NCBI RefSeq assembly: GCF_900089955.1
Contig: NZ_FLQX01000159.1
Coordinates: forward strand, 1 to 64,000
Direction of reading: 5' to 3'
DNA: 64,000 nucleotides
Source of the DNA: Candidatus Accumulibacter aalborgensis
GTDB taxonomy: Bacteria > Pseudomonadota > Gammaproteobacteria > Burkholderiales > Rhodocyclaceae
The notes under the pieces are model-generated. The model did not search any database. It saw nothing but the letters and a program-made list of their open reading frames with translations, and was not told the DNA's origin. Position numbers and translations under genes: made by a program. This document shows, one piece after another, positions 1 through 8,419 of the stretch (positions are counted from its first letter, which is position 1; each line of letters starts with the position of its first letter).

Positions 1-240
1 GCTACCCGCGATCTGACCGCTTCGGCGGCCAAAGCAGGCGTTACCGGCAAACGGGCCCGATTCCACTGGGTCATGCGTCAGGGCTGCGCGCGGGCGGTAA
101 GGGTTTATCGCGAGGCTGATCTGGGCGACAATAGCGGCTTTCGTGCTGTCGGTTCCAGACCATCGGCGCGGGCTGGCCATGGCAATGGCGGATACCCGAG
201 CGAGTATCAAGACAGCCTATCTGGAAACGGTCCCGCATAA
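1..240 (+). CDS. 3' end of an unidentified gene (partial)
   Basis: Frame 1 is open from the window edge to a TAA at 238-240, giving 79 codons without a start inside the window. The C-terminal stretch reads [15 protein letters not shown], which resembles the NxGFR end of formylglycine-generating-enzyme (SUMF1-like) domains. The preceding RGGSW-type motif is not visible, so this assignment is weak. The residues after it are low-complexity and poorly conserved-looking. It is not trpE, the usual upstream partner of trpG: no chorismate-binding C-terminus is recognisable in any frame. It ends 20 bases before trpG. It may be a decayed gene. Confidence 0.3.
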   Translation, partial: ATRDLTASAAKAGVTGKRARFHWVMRQGCARAVRVYREADLGDNSGFRAVGSRPSARAGHGNGGYPSEYQDSLSGNGPA

Positions 241-260
241 TCCGAATGGATGGACGCACC

Positions 261-833
261 ATGCTGCTGATGATCGATAACTACGACTCCTTTACCTACA
301 ATCTCGTCCAGTACTTTGGCGAACTGGGGCAGGAGGTCAGAGTGTTCCGCAATGATGCCATCACCGTCGCCGAGATCGCTCGCCTGAAGCCGGCCTTGCT
401 GGTCATCTCACCCGGCCCCTGCGCGCCGGCACAGGCGGGCATCTCATTGGCGGCGATTCGCGAGTTTGCGGGCAGGATTCCGCTACTCGGAGTCTGCCTG
501 GGCCATCAGGCGATCGGCGAGGCCTTCGGTGGCCGCGTCGTCCACGCCCGCAAGCTGATGCACGGCAAGGTGTCGCCGGTGCAGCACACCAACCAGGGAG
601 TTTTCCGGGGGCTGCCCAATCCGCTGACTTGTACGCGTTACCATTCGCTGGCCGTCGAGCGCGACTCCTTGCCGGCATGCCTGGAGATCACCGCCTGGAC
701 CGATGATGGCGAGATCATGGCCTTGCGTCACCGTACGCTCGCTGTCGAGGGCCTTCAGTTCCATCCGGAATCTATCCTCACCGAATGCGGTCATGAGCTG
801 TTGCAGAACTTCCTCGAGGAGCACGTCAAATGA
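261..833 (+). CDS. trpG: Anthranilate synthase glutamine amidotransferase subunit
   Basis: This subunit supplies ammonia from glutamine to TrpE for anthranilate synthesis, the first committed step of tryptophan biosynthesis. The 190-residue protein is a standard class I glutamine amidotransferase. The N-terminus [14 protein letters not shown] is diagnostic of TrpG/PabA, the nucleophile lies in GVCLGHQ, and the His-Glu pair lies in FHPES near the C-terminus. The open frame extends upstream to 246, but homologues begin at the MLLMIDN start used here; a start three codons later (270) is also possible. The stop overlaps the trpD start by four bases (ATGA), so the two are translationally coupled. 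TrpG can also serve folate synthesis as PabA. trpE is not in the window. Confidence 0.97.
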   Translation: MLLMIDNYDSFTYNLVQYFGELGQEVRVFRNDAITVAEIARLKPALLVISPGPCAPAQAGISLAAIREFAGRIPLLGVCLGHQAIGEAFGGRVVHARKLMHGKVSPVQHTNQGVFRGLPNPLTCTRYHSLAVERDSLPACLEITAWTDDGEIMALRHRTLAVEGLQFHPESILTECGHELLQNFLEEHVK

Positions 834-1855
834 AACCGCAGGACGCGCTGGCGCGGGTCATCGAACACCGCGAGATTTTTCATGACGAAATGGTTTCCCT
901 GATGCGCCAGATCATGGGTGGCGAAGTGACGCCGGTGATGATCGCGGCGATCATCATTGGCCTGCGCGTCAAGAAGGAGACCATCGGCGAGATCGCCGCT
1001 GCGGCGCAGGTCATGCGCGAGCTGTCCACCAAGGTCGTGGTCAGCGACCGCGCGCACCTGGTCGACACCTGTGGCACCGGCGGTGATGGTGCGCAGACCT
1101 TCAACATCTCGACCGCTGCGATGTTTGTCGCCGCCGCTGCCGGAGCGCGTGTCGCCAAGCACGGTGGGCGCTCAGTATCTTCGCAATCGGGCAGCGCCGA
1201 CGTTCTCGAAGCGCTTGGAGTCAATATCAACCTCACCCCGGAGCAGGTCGGACGGAGCGTGGACGAGGTCGGCATCGGCTTCATGTTTGCGCCCAATCAC
1301 CACAGTGCGATGAAGCACGCCGCGCCGGTGCGCCGCGAACTGGGCGTTCGCACGCTGTTCAATATCCTCGGTCCGCTGACCAATCCGGCCAGCGCGGCCA
1401 ATCAGGTGCTTGGCGTCTTCCATCCCGACCTGGTCGGCATCCAGGTGCGCGTCTTGCAGCGCTTGGGCAGCTCGCACGCACTGAGTGTTTTCGGCCGCGA
1501 AGGGCTCGACGAAATCTCGATCTCCGGCGATACCCTGGTCGGCGAGTTGAGGAATGGACGCGTCGCGGAATACACGCTCCACCCCGAGCAGTTCAACCTC
1601 GCAGTGCACGACCCACGGGTGTTGCGCGTCGCCAATGTCGAAGAATCGAAGGCCATGTTGCTGGCTGCACTGGAAAACCGGGGCGGCGCTGCGCGTGACA
1701 TTGTCGCGCTCAACGCCGGCGCCAGCATCTACGTCAGCGGTCTGGCCGAAACCCTGGCCGATGGCGTCGATAATGCCTTCGAAGCGATCGCCTCGGGCGC
1801 TGCGCGCGCCAGGCTCGACGCGTTCGTGGCCTTTACACGCAGCTTTGTGGCTTGA
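830..1855 (+). CDS. trpD: Anthranilate phosphoribosyltransferase
   Basis: It transfers the phosphoribosyl group of PRPP to anthranilate, the second tryptophan-specific step. The 341 residues match the family length. The PRPP-binding glycine-rich loop is seen as [14 protein letters not shown] (about residues 80-93). Further family motifs are [21 protein letters not shown] and the anthranilate-binding segment around [21 protein letters not shown] good ribosome site (GAGGAG) lies at the end of trpG, with which it overlaps by four bases. It is followed after 33 bases by a Uma2-type gene rather than directly by trpC. Confidence 0.97.
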   Translation: MKPQDALARVIEHREIFHDEMVSLMRQIMGGEVTPVMIAAIIIGLRVKKETIGEIAAAAQVMRELSTKVVVSDRAHLVDTCGTGGDGAQTFNISTAAMFVAAAAGARVAKHGGRSVSSQSGSADVLEALGVNINLTPEQVGRSVDEVGIGFMFAPNHHSAMKHAAPVRRELGVRTLFNILGPLTNPASAANQVLGVFHPDLVGIQVRVLQRLGSSHALSVFGREGLDEISISGDTLVGELRNGRVAEYTLHPEQFNLAVHDPRVLRVANVEESKAMLLAALENRGGAARDIVALNAGASIYVSGLAETLADGVDNAFEAIASGAARARLDAFVAFTRSFVA

Positions 1856-1888
1856 GCGGTGGTTTCACCTTCGTTCGGGAGATAGCAT

Positions 1889-2491
1889 ATGGCATCGCTG
1901 CAGGTTGAAAAGCGCTTCGACGCGGCCGCGTATGTGGCCTGGGAGGAGACGCAGTCCGAGCGTCACGAATACCTCGCCGGCGACGTATTCGCCATGGTCG
2001 GCGTGCGCCAGGCGTACAATGTCGCGAGCGGAAATCTCTACAGCCGCTTGCGACGAGAACTCAAGGGCAGTCCGTGTCGTGTCTTCATCGAGTCGGTCAA
2101 GACGCACATTGAAGCTGCCGACTCCTTCTTCTATCCCGACGTCCTGGTCACCTGCGATCCGCGTGATCGCCTGACGCCGAACTACGTCAGCCATCCAGTG
2201 CTGGTCGCCGAAGTCCTCTCCGAATCGACTGCAGGATTCCATCGCGGCGGCAAGTTTGCTGCCTATCGCAAGCTCGACAGCCTGCAGGAGTATGTCTTGA
2301 TCGACGTGGCGGCGCAGTGCATCGAGGTTTTTCGTCGCGATGCCGGGAATCATTGGGTGCTCTACGACTATGGCCCGGACGACGATGTCGAGTTCTCGTC
2401 TCTGGGGCTGCGCGTGCCGATTGAGGACCTGCTCGAAGACACCCGCGAAGACGGCACGGAGCAGCTTGTAGCAGCGGCTGAGCGGCCATGA
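1889..2491 (+). CDS. Uma2-family (DUF820) putative restriction-like endonuclease
   Basis: The 200-residue protein has the Uma2 layout. An N-terminal '[19 protein letters not shown]' segment is followed by a PD-(D/E)XK-like core, with the acidic residue in [10 protein letters not shown], the VAEVLSEST segment (Glu), and the [14 protein letters not shown] lysine region. The family is widespread in Cyanobacteria and scattered in other bacteria, and its substrate is largely unknown. It sits between trpD and trpC and overlaps the trpC start by four bases, so it should be co-transcribed and coupled with trpC. No link to tryptophan metabolism is known. It looks like a passenger gene that landed without breaking the operon. 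Confidence 0.85.
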   Translation: MASLQVEKRFDAAAYVAWEETQSERHEYLAGDVFAMVGVRQAYNVASGNLYSRLRRELKGSPCRVFIESVKTHIEAADSFFYPDVLVTCDPRDRLTPNYVSHPVLVAEVLSESTAGFHRGGKFAAYRKLDSLQEYVLIDVAAQCIEVFRRDAGNHWVLYDYGPDDDVEFSSLGLRVPIEDLLEDTREDGTEQLVAAAERP

Positions 2492-3279
2492 GCGACATCC
2501 TGAAGCGGATTCTTGCCGTCAAGCGCGACGAAGTGGCTGCTTCCCAGGCCGCCGGCGCGCCTCTGGCCAGCGTGCGCGCAGCGGCCGAAAAGCAGCCTGC
2601 GGCACGCGATTTCCTCGGCGCACTGCAGAACACCATCGCCGCCGGGCGACCGGCGGTGATCGCCGAAATCAAGAAAGCCAGCCCGTCGAGGGGAGTCCTG
2701 CGCAGCGATTTTCGCCCAGCCGAAATCGCCGTCAGTTATGCGCGCCATGGCGCTGCGTGCCTGTCGGTGCTCACCGACCACCAGTTCTTCCAGGGGGCGC
2801 CGGCGTATCTGCAGGCAGCACGCGCCGCCTGTGCTCTGCCGGCGTTGCGCAAGGATTTCCTGGTCGACGCCTATCAGGTCCATGAAGCGCGCGCCATGGG
2901 TGCCGACGCCATCCTGCTGATCGCCGCGGCGCTCGACTTGCCGGCGATGCGCGACTTCGAAGCCATTGCCGATGCTCTTGGCATGGCCGTGCTGGTGGAA
3001 GTGCACAATGGCCACGAACTCGACCTCGCGCTGCAACTCGGCACACCGCTGGTCGGCATCAACAACCGTAACTTGCGCAGCTTCGAAGTCAGTCTGCAGA
3101 CCACCCTCGAACTCCTGCCCTATATCCCGGCTGATCGCATCGTCGTCACCGAAAGCGGTATTCTCGCCACGCGGGACGTGCAGTTGATGCGCGACCGCGG
3201 CGTCAACGCCTTTCTCGTCGGCGAAGCCTTCATGCGCGCAGCGGAGCCGGGCGAGGCACTGGCCGAGCTGTTTCACTGA
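2488..3279 (+). CDS. trpC: Indole-3-glycerol phosphate synthase
   Basis: It closes the indole ring by converting carboxyphenylamino-deoxyribulose phosphate to indole-3-glycerol phosphate. The 263-residue protein is a single-function TIM barrel without a fused TrpF. Visible family motifs are [12 protein letters not shown] (catalytic Lys of beta-strand 1), [30 protein letters not shown] and VTESGI. It overlaps the preceding Uma2 gene by four bases. It is the last gene of the trp operon here, and no trpF, trpB or trpA follows. The next 550 bases are decayed DNA leading to the attachment site of a mobile element. Confidence 0.97.
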   Translation: MSDILKRILAVKRDEVAASQAAGAPLASVRAAAEKQPAARDFLGALQNTIAAGRPAVIAEIKKASPSRGVLRSDFRPAEIAVSYARHGAACLSVLTDHQFFQGAPAYLQAARAACALPALRKDFLVDAYQVHEARAMGADAILLIAAALDLPAMRDFEAIADALGMAVLVEVHNGHELDLALQLGTPLVGINNRNLRSFEVSLQTTLELLPYIPADRIVVTESGILATRDVQLMRDRGVNAFLVGEAFMRAAEPGEALAELFH

Positions 3280-3493
3280 CCTCCGAAGGGCGGTCGTACT
3301 TTCCGGGTCTTGAACAGGGATCGGTATAGCTTGGGTCTGTCGGTCGAGGCACTGTGGACCCTGCGCAACGGTTACGCGCAATGCACCCGTGCCGGGCTCG
3401 ACGCGATCTCGGCATACGTAGCCTGGCGGAAGCCGGAGGAGGTCGATGCGCCGCGCGGCAAGCTGCGCGTTGGGGTCCATCGCAGAGATCAAA

Positions 3494-3755
3494 ATGCACT
3501 ATTCCGTGATCACTGAGCAGCAAGTCGCAGCCCGCTGGACAGTCCGCCTGAAAACCATGCGGCGCTGGCGGCACGACAAAGTTGGCCCGACGTGACACAA
3601 ACTTTTGATACAGAGCGAGCCTCTCGCACAGCCAAGTTGCCGACGCGATCACTGAATCGATACGGCGCATCGGATACGGGAACTTCAAGAACCAGGTGGC
3701 CGAAGGTGACCGGCACGGCGCCTACTTTGACGTGTGGCGAGTTCCAGGGGGCTGA
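3494..3755 (+). pseudogene. Decayed AlpA/excisionase-like helix-turn-helix gene
   Basis: A short frame from 3494 reads ITEQQVAARW...KTMRRWRHDKVGPT and stops at 3593. This is the usual helix-turn-helix start of small AlpA/MerR-like excisionase or regulator proteins ('TTKEAAxxLxVSxKTLxRWRxxGxGPxxxK'). The stop codon falls where that family often has Trp, and the next residues, HKL, continue the pattern, so the TGA may be a nonsense mutation of TGG. Another frame is then open from 3609 to a stop at 3753 (segment SQVADAITESIRRIGYG). I read this as a broken gene with one stop and at least one frameshift. It lies just outside the 45-bp attachment repeat. Confidence 0.4.
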
Positions 3756-3797
3756 AATTTGCCTACCATCGACCTGCCGTCTTTGCAGAAAACAAAA

Positions 3798-3819
3798 AGC
3801 CAGATCATTTGACCTGGCT
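3798..3819 (-). terminator. Intrinsic terminator of the tRNA-Ala (chromosomal side)
   Basis: The arms AGCCAG and CTGGCT enclose a ten-base loop. On the minus strand the hairpin is followed by a T-rich run. It lies 16 bases beyond the 3' end of the tRNA fragment and probably terminated the original uninterrupted tRNA-Ala gene. The intact tRNA copy at 28889-28964 has a different hairpin in the same place. Confidence 0.6.
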
Positions 3820-3834
3820 AACTGTTTGTTTTCC

Positions 3835-3879
3835 TGGTGGAGACAGGCGGGATCGAACCGCCGACCTTCTGATTGCGAA
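3835..3879 (-). repeat. attL: 45-bp tRNA-Ala 3' fragment
   Basis: This copy is identical over 45 bases to 28889-28933. On the minus strand it covers the anticodon region through CCA of tRNA-Ala. Beyond 3879 the sequence no longer matches a tRNA, so this is a leftover 3' end and not a functional tRNA gene. It defines the left junction of the integrated element. Confidence 0.9.
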
Positions 3880-3974
3880 TCTGAACTTCTAGGCATTTTT
3901 CGACGTTGAAGGGGATGCGCAGGAAGAAGAAAAAATAAACAAAAACAGTAAATTGATGCAAATAGGCGTGGCTT

Positions 3975-4018
3975 GACGTTGAATCGGATTGCCGTAAAAT
4001 GGCTACATGGTGGCTACA
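3975..4018 (+). repeat. Putative integrase arm-type sites, left end
   Basis: The segment starts GACGTTGAA and ends TGGCTACATGGTGGCTACA (itself two TGGCTACA units). It is closely matched at 28789-28832 inside the right end. A further GACGTTGAA copy followed by GGGGAT lies at 3902. These repeats sit between attL and the integrase start, where tyrosine recombinases of temperate elements usually have arm-type or excisionase binding sites. The function is inferred from position. Confidence 0.5.
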
Positions 4019-4064
4019 CGGAAAACCCGCTGCCACCTTCTGACTACAGCAAGGAGCCGACCAA

Positions 4065-5393
4065 ATGAACCGCGAACGCCTGACGCCTGATCGAATTCGC
4101 CGCCTGACGCTACCCGAGGGCGCCGGGCAATCCTTCCTCTGGGACACCGACGCGCCCCGCCTTGCCGTTCGCGTGACCGCTGGCGCAAAGGCGTTCATCT
4201 TTGAATCCAAGCTGAACCGGCAAACTATCCGCGTGACCATCGGCGATGTTCGCACGTGGACACTCGCCGCCGCCCGCGACGAAGCGCGCCGGCTGCAAGC
4301 GATGACCGACCAAGGCACCGACCCGCGCCAGGAGAAGCGCGACCGCATCGCCGCTACCGAGGCCAAGCGCGCCGAAGACGAGGCCAAGCGGATCGAACTG
4401 GAGCGCACCGCCACGCCAGCAATGAAAGCCTGGCAGAAGTACATCGAAGCGCGCCGCCCGATCTGGAGTGCCCGCCACCTCCTCGAACACGAAGCCGTCA
4501 TCAAGGAAGGAGGGAAGCGGCGCACCCAAGGACGCCGGCCCGGCGAGAGTGACAAGACGCTGCCGGGCATCCTGCGCCCGCTGCTGGTGCTTCCTCTTGA
4601 ACAGATCGACGCCGACCGGGTACGCGTCTGGCTCAAGGACGAGGCGACGCACCGCCCGACCTATGCCCGCCTTTCCTTCGCCCTGATGCGCGCGTTCCTG
4701 AACTGGTGCAGCGACCGCCCCGAGTACCGCGATCAGGTACAGGCGGGCGCTTGCATCACCCGACTGGCAAAGGACGAACTGCCGAAGAAGATCGCCAAGG
4801 ATGATTGCTTGCAGCGCGAGCAACTGCCGGCATGGTTCGCCGCCGTGCGCCAGATCGGTAACCCGGTCATCGCCGCCTATCTCCAAGCCGCCCTGCTGAC
4901 TGGCGCGCGCCGCGAGGAAGTGGCCGGCATCCGGTGGGAAGACGTGGACTTCCAGTGGAAGGCCATGACGATCCGGGACAAGGTAGAAGGCACCCGGAAT
5001 ATCCCGCTGACACCCTACGTTGCCACGCTGCTGGCCGGCCTGCCGCGCCGTAACGATTGGGTATTCAGCAGCCCCGCCGCAGCATCTGGACGCCTGCAGG
5101 AGCCGCGCATCATGCACAACAAGGCCCTGACCGCTGCTGGCCTGCCTGCGCTGTCTATTCATGGCCTGCGCCGCTCGTTCGGCACCCTGGCCGAATGGGT
5201 AGAATGCCCCGCGGGAGTCTCGGCGCAAATCATGGGGCATAAGCCATCGGCGACCGCTGAGAAGCATTACCGCGTGCGCCCCCTCGATCTGCTGCGCCAG
5301 TGGCACACCAAGATTGAAGGCTGGATTCTCAACGAAGCCGGTATCGAGCAGCCTGCCGAAGATCGAGCGCCCGGCTTGCGAGTCGTCACCTGA
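4065..5393 (+). CDS. int: P4-type tyrosine integrase
   Basis: This site-specific recombinase probably integrates and excises the surrounding element at tRNA-Ala. It has 442 residues. The N-terminal DUF4102 arm-binding domain (about residues 1-95) is clear from LRLTLPEG-like and YTIGD-like segments (LTLPEGAGQSFLWD, VTIGDVRTWTLAAARDEA). The catalytic domain shows Arg282 in TGARREEV, His366 and Arg369 in HGLRRSF, a further His in MGHKPSA and the nucleophile Tyr402 in EKHYRVRP. All expected catalytic residues are present, so the enzyme looks active. It is the first gene inside attL and reads into the element. A ribosome site (AAGGAG) precedes the ATG. Confidence 0.93.
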   Translation: MNRERLTPDRIRRLTLPEGAGQSFLWDTDAPRLAVRVTAGAKAFIFESKLNRQTIRVTIGDVRTWTLAAARDEARRLQAMTDQGTDPRQEKRDRIAATEAKRAEDEAKRIELERTATPAMKAWQKYIEARRPIWSARHLLEHEAVIKEGGKRRTQGRRPGESDKTLPGILRPLLVLPLEQIDADRVRVWLKDEATHRPTYARLSFALMRAFLNWCSDRPEYRDQVQAGACITRLAKDELPKKIAKDDCLQREQLPAWFAAVRQIGNPVIAAYLQAALLTGARREEVAGIRWEDVDFQWKAMTIRDKVEGTRNIPLTPYVATLLAGLPRRNDWVFSSPAAASGRLQEPRIMHNKALTAAGLPALSIHGLRRSFGTLAEWVECPAGVSAQIMGHKPSATAEKHYRVRPLDLLRQWHTKIEGWILNEAGIEQPAEDRAPGLRVVT

Positions 5394-5421
5394 ACTGCGC
5401 TTTGCCCTCGTGCTGAACTTA

Positions 5422-5439
5422 TGTAACATATACGTTACA
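5422..5439. promoter_or_regulatory. Inverted repeat upstream of the toxin-antitoxin pair
   Basis: TGTAAC and GTTACA are separated by six bases, six bases before the toxin ATG. Toxin-antitoxin operons of this kind are usually autorepressed by the antitoxin binding a palindrome at the promoter. This is the only clear palindrome in the 50-base gap after the integrase. The role is inferred. Confidence 0.5.
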
Positions 5440-5444
5440 AACCC

Positions 5445-5771
5445 ATGTTTGAACTTCTCGATTATCAGACGGCAAGCGGACACGACCCGTTCAAGGAATG
5501 GCTGGCAGACCTTGCAGACAGGCAGGCGCGTGCAAAGGTGGCCGTCCGGGTGCAAAGGATGGCCGCCGGCAATTTCGGCGACCACAAGCCCTTGAGCGAT
5601 GGCGTATGGGAATTGAGGATAGACCACGGCCCCGGCTACCGCGTGTATTACGCCCAAGCCGGCCAGCGAGTGCTGTTGTTGCTGATCGGTGGCGACAAGC
5701 GCCGCCAGCAAGCCGACATTGAAACCGCCGTCCGCTACTGGCAGGACTGGCAAAGGAGGAATGCACGATGA
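5445..5771 (+). CDS. RelE/HigB-type toxin (phage Gp49-like family)
   Basis: The 108-residue protein belongs to the Gp49-like/HigB branch of the RelE superfamily. It shows FKEWLADLADRQARAKVAVRVQRM near the N-terminus, then GDHKPLSDGVWELRIDHGPGYRVYY and LLLLIGGDKRRQQADIETA, the standard order of the fold. Members cleave mRNA at the ribosome. It overlaps the downstream antitoxin gene by four bases; toxin-first order is typical of higBA. A palindromic operator candidate lies just upstream. It probably stabilises the integrative element. Confidence 0.87.
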   Translation: MFELLDYQTASGHDPFKEWLADLADRQARAKVAVRVQRMAAGNFGDHKPLSDGVWELRIDHGPGYRVYYAQAGQRVLLLLIGGDKRRQQADIETAVRYWQDWQRRNAR

Positions 5772-6085
5772 AAGCCGCTCGCTCCCACGATGACGCAATG
5801 GTGGAACTGCTGCGCGAAGACCCGGCTTTTGCCGATGAGTACCTCGCCGCAGCACTGGAGGAAGCAGAGGAACCCGGCGGCAGGCAAGCCCTGCTGCGCG
5901 CCTTGCGCCACGTCGCCCATGCCCAGGGAATGCAAGAGGTAGCGGCACGCGCCGGCCTGCGCCGTGAGAGCCTTTCCCGCGCCCTTTCGCCCAAGGGAAA
6001 CCCGACACTCGAAACCTTGCTGGCCATTCTGTCGGCCGCCGGCCTGCGCCTGGCCGTGGCCCGACGAGAGGAACACCCGGCCTGA
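5768..6085 (+). CDS. HigA-type antitoxin with helix-turn-helix domain
   Basis: The 105-residue protein is the antidote partner of the preceding toxin. The N-terminal half (DPAFADEYLAAALEEAEEPGGRQALLRALRHVAHAQG) is characteristic of putative addiction-module antidote proteins. The C-terminal half is a Cro/C1-like helix-turn-helix (MQEVAARAGLRRESLSRALSPKGNPTLETL split over residues ~58-87). It is expected to neutralise the toxin and repress the pair's promoter. It overlaps the toxin gene by four bases. Confidence 0.87.
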   Translation: MKAARSHDDAMVELLREDPAFADEYLAAALEEAEEPGGRQALLRALRHVAHAQGMQEVAARAGLRRESLSRALSPKGNPTLETLLAILSAAGLRLAVARREEHPA

Positions 6086-6181
6086 CCAAGTTTCGCCGCG
6101 CCTATCTCGACGGGGAGAAAACCGGAATCCTTCACCGGCTGGCGCGGCACCCTACTTTGAAGATCGCAGAGAAGGAGCGAC

Positions 6182-6814
6182 ATGAACAATAGCCGTCGAA
6201 AAATCGACGCTTCCGATTTCAAAGAATTATGCAAGGTCAAGAACCTGACGAACTTCGGCGGGTTCCGCCTTGAGTGTGACGGCGTTTACCTGAACAGGCT
6301 TGACGACGCGACGTTGCAACTGCTGGGCGAGGAAGAAAAAAAGGCGGTCCAGGGATGGCACCCGACCGGCGGTTACCATGAGCCTGCGCTCCGCTTTCCT
6401 TGCGACGTGGACGAGTTTCTCAACTTTATTAATGAGTCTGGTTTTGCGGGCTGCATTCACGGCCCCACTCTCGTCGAATGGTTGCAACTAGCCGCCCCCG
6501 TCACAGACCCTTCTGGATCGCGAGAGGTAGCTCCGCCCGATGTAGAAATAATACGAAAGCGAAGCGCGCTCATTGCAGAGTTTGCGGGTATGTGGCCATC
6601 AATCGAGAACGACCTATACGAAGGTTCTGATAACGGCCTATCTGAGGCTGCCAGAACCAAGAAACACGGAATTTGGAATGTCTGCGAGGCGCTAAAGTGG
6701 GCAGTAGTGCAAGGGAAAATTCACCAAGAGAAAGCCGAGGCATTTGTTCAAGCCGAAGGGGATAGCGACCTATCCTTTTTCATCGGTGGCTTGCTCAAGC
6801 AAGGAAGAAAATAA
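6182..6814 (+). CDS. Hypothetical protein, lower-GC accessory gene
   Basis: The 210-residue soluble protein matches no family I recognise. It starts MNNSRRKIDASDFKEL and has no signal peptide, membrane segment or clear catalytic motif. The central part has scattered aromatic and acidic residues, and the C-terminus ends in a helical stretch. The ATG has a good ribosome site (AAGGAG). Its base composition is noticeably lower in GC than the flanking genes, which suggests separate acquisition. It lies between the toxin-antitoxin pair and the replication/regulation operon of the element. Confidence 0.65.
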   Translation: MNNSRRKIDASDFKELCKVKNLTNFGGFRLECDGVYLNRLDDATLQLLGEEEKKAVQGWHPTGGYHEPALRFPCDVDEFLNFINESGFAGCIHGPTLVEWLQLAAPVTDPSGSREVAPPDVEIIRKRSALIAEFAGMWPSIENDLYEGSDNGLSEAARTKKHGIWNVCEALKWAVVQGKIHQEKAEAFVQAEGDSDLSFFIGGLLKQGRK

Positions 6815-6945
6815 CCTTCCGGAATTACGGCAGTTCTTCGGCAGTTTTTCGCGCAATTTCGGAAGCCTGAATCTTCATTCGCCAGCGTTGATTAACCTAG
6901 CAAGTCGCGAGGAAATCAGGGCAGGTTCCTTTCAAGGAACAGCGA

Positions 6946-7332
6946 ATGATGCAAATAACCCCCCAAGCCGCACCCAAGTCGAGCCGATCGGATTGGCAGA
7001 AAGCAGCGGAGTCAGTAGCCCGAAACTTCTCGACTGAAGAATTCGCCGCGCAGCTGAAAGTCAAGCCGCAGACCATCCGCGCCGCGTATTGCCGCGACGG
7101 CGTTTATCTCGGCGTGGCGCCGATCAAGTTGCCGAATCGCCGCCTGTTGTGGTCCGCTGACGAAGTTGCTGCCCTGATCGCTGGCCGGCCCGTGAAAGCC
7201 GACGCCGAGAAGATCGACGAGCACTTTGCACGCAAGGCCGCCGACGCATCGAAGGTTCTTCCGCACATCCGCGCCAAGGCCGAAGCGAAGGCTAAGCGCC
7301 TGGCCGCAGTGACCGCCGGTGAGGTGGCGTAA
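6946..7332 (+). CDS. Small putative DNA-binding (helix-turn-helix) protein
   Basis: The 128-residue protein contains a helix-turn-helix-like segment, FSTEEFAAQLKVKPQTIRAAY (about residues 28-48). This is followed by a strand-rich wing, VAPIKLPNRRLLWSADEV, as in excisionase/MerR-like proteins of integrative elements. A basic, Ala/Lys-rich C-terminus may be helical. It could be the excisionase or control protein of the element; that is inference. An equally good start lies one codon downstream. Its TAA overlaps the next ATG (TAATG), starting a chain of overlapping genes to 11845. Confidence 0.6.
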   Translation: MMQITPQAAPKSSRSDWQKAAESVARNFSTEEFAAQLKVKPQTIRAAYCRDGVYLGVAPIKLPNRRLLWSADEVAALIAGRPVKADAEKIDEHFARKAADASKVLPHIRAKAEAKAKRLAAVTAGEVA

Positions 7333-8060
7333 TGACCGCAGCTTCCAATATCGTTGCTGTCGCCCACGGCGACCCCACCACCACATCCGTTCTCATCGCC
7401 GATCTTTTCGGCAGACCACACAAGAACGTCCTGCAATCGCTCGACGGACTGATCGTGGACGGCACGATAGATCGGCTAGATTTCAAGCCGATCTCCTACT
7501 TCGACGAGATGAACCGCGAGCAGCGCGCATATCAATTGAGCGAGCGCGCCGCGCTGATCTCCATGCCGTTCATTGGCGGAAAGAAATCACGCGAAGGCCA
7601 GCGCGTCCTGGTCGATGCATTCCTCGCCGCCCGCGACGAAATCAATCGCCTGCGCCGGATGCGCGCATCACCCGACTGGCAGCAGGCACGCATCGAAGGC
7701 CAGACCGCGAGGCGAGACGAAACCGACGCCATCAAGGCGTTCGTCGGCTACGCGCAGTCACAAGGCAGTCACAGCGCTGGCAAGTATTACCTCGCCATCA
7801 CGAAAGCGACGAATCGAGCGTTGTTCTTCGTCAATGCAGCCGTCGGCAAGGATTTCAGGCAAGGACTTTCGGCGCAGCAATTAGCCGCGGTGGCGATGGC
7901 CGAGAGGATCTTGGAGCGCTCGCTGCTGGAGTCGATGAGCGCGAAGACCTACTACAAAGACGCCTACCGCGCCGCCGCCGAGCGCGTTCGCCAGTTCGCT
8001 ACGCTGATCGGGCAGTCAGTACCGGGAAAAGCGCCGGCAATGCTGGAGGGCGGCAAATGA
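7332..8060 (+). CDS. Rha-family phage regulatory protein
   Basis: The 242-residue protein has the pRha domain at its N-terminus: TTTSVLIADLFGRPHKNVLQ, then FKPISYFDEMNREQRAYQLSERAAL and a MPFIGGK segment. Rha proteins are phage-encoded regulators named from phage phi-80/P22 relatives, and their exact action is poorly known. The C-terminal half (about residues 100-240) is a helical extension, commonly found with Rha domains in prophages and phage-like islands. It overlaps the genes on either side by one and four bases, so it is part of one operon with the primase-helicase. Confidence 0.8.
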   Translation: MTAASNIVAVAHGDPTTTSVLIADLFGRPHKNVLQSLDGLIVDGTIDRLDFKPISYFDEMNREQRAYQLSERAALISMPFIGGKKSREGQRVLVDAFLAARDEINRLRRMRASPDWQQARIEGQTARRDETDAIKAFVGYAQSQGSHSAGKYYLAITKATNRALFFVNAAVGKDFRQGLSAQQLAAVAMAERILERSLLESMSAKTYYKDAYRAAAERVRQFATLIGQSVPGKAPAMLEGGK

Positions 8061-8419
8061 AAAACGCTCCCGATCGCAAAAAAGCAATCGAGAGCGCCTT
8101 GGAACCGCGCCCCGATTCTATCACCCCCGACACGCTGAAGGCCCGCCTTCAGGCCGGCGAGATCATCGCAGCACTCGACTACCCCGAAGCCGACCGCCCG
8201 CTGTTCTGGTCCGCCATCACCCTCGTTCTCGACGATCTGCCGCGCGTCCGCCAGGTCTGGCGCACGATCGCCGAGCAGCACGTCGACGGCATCCGGACTC
8301 GGCAGAGGATGTTCCGGATTTGTCCGCGCCAGCGAGGCGTTATTGACTCGACGTTGGCCGGGTGGATCGTCCTGGCCGTGACGTGCGCCGCGTTGCTGGC
8401 TGGAGGGTTGCCGGTATGA
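8057..8419 (+). CDS. Hypothetical protein with one C-terminal membrane segment
   Basis: The 120-residue protein has no family I recognise. The N-terminal two thirds are soluble and charged; the C-terminus (LAGWIVLAVTCAALLAGGLPV, split here as residues ~99-119) is hydrophobic enough to span a membrane. The ATG start overlaps the Rha stop (ATGA) and its own stop overlaps the next start. This overlap chain is the main evidence that the frame is real. Confidence 0.55.
   Translation: MKNAPDRKKAIESALEPRPDSITPDTLKARLQAGEIIAALDYPEADRPLFWSAITLVLDDLPRVRQVWRTIAEQHVDGIRTRQRMFRICPRQRGVIDSTLAGWIVLAVTCAALLAGGLPV

Larger units (their letters stand above)
3280..3834. other. Gene-poor stretch between trpC and the element boundary
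   Basis: No intact gene is supported here. Short frames (for example a 68-codon one from 3310) have no recognisable family. The right half contains a decayed helix-turn-helix gene and a minus-strand terminator, listed separately. This is chromosomal DNA lying downstream of the 3' end of the split tRNA-Ala gene, a usual place for remnants of earlier integrations. Confidence 0.6.

Noticed and set aside
3835-3910. Second tRNA-Ala gene at the left junction
   Set aside because: Only the 3' 45 bases match; the anticodon-stem 5' strand, D-arm and acceptor 5' strand are missing, so it is an attachment-site remnant.
4110-6089. 659-codon minus-strand frame over the integrase and toxin-antitoxin genes
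   Set aside because: It is antisense to three well-supported genes and its product is low-complexity Gly/Arg/Ala-rich sequence.
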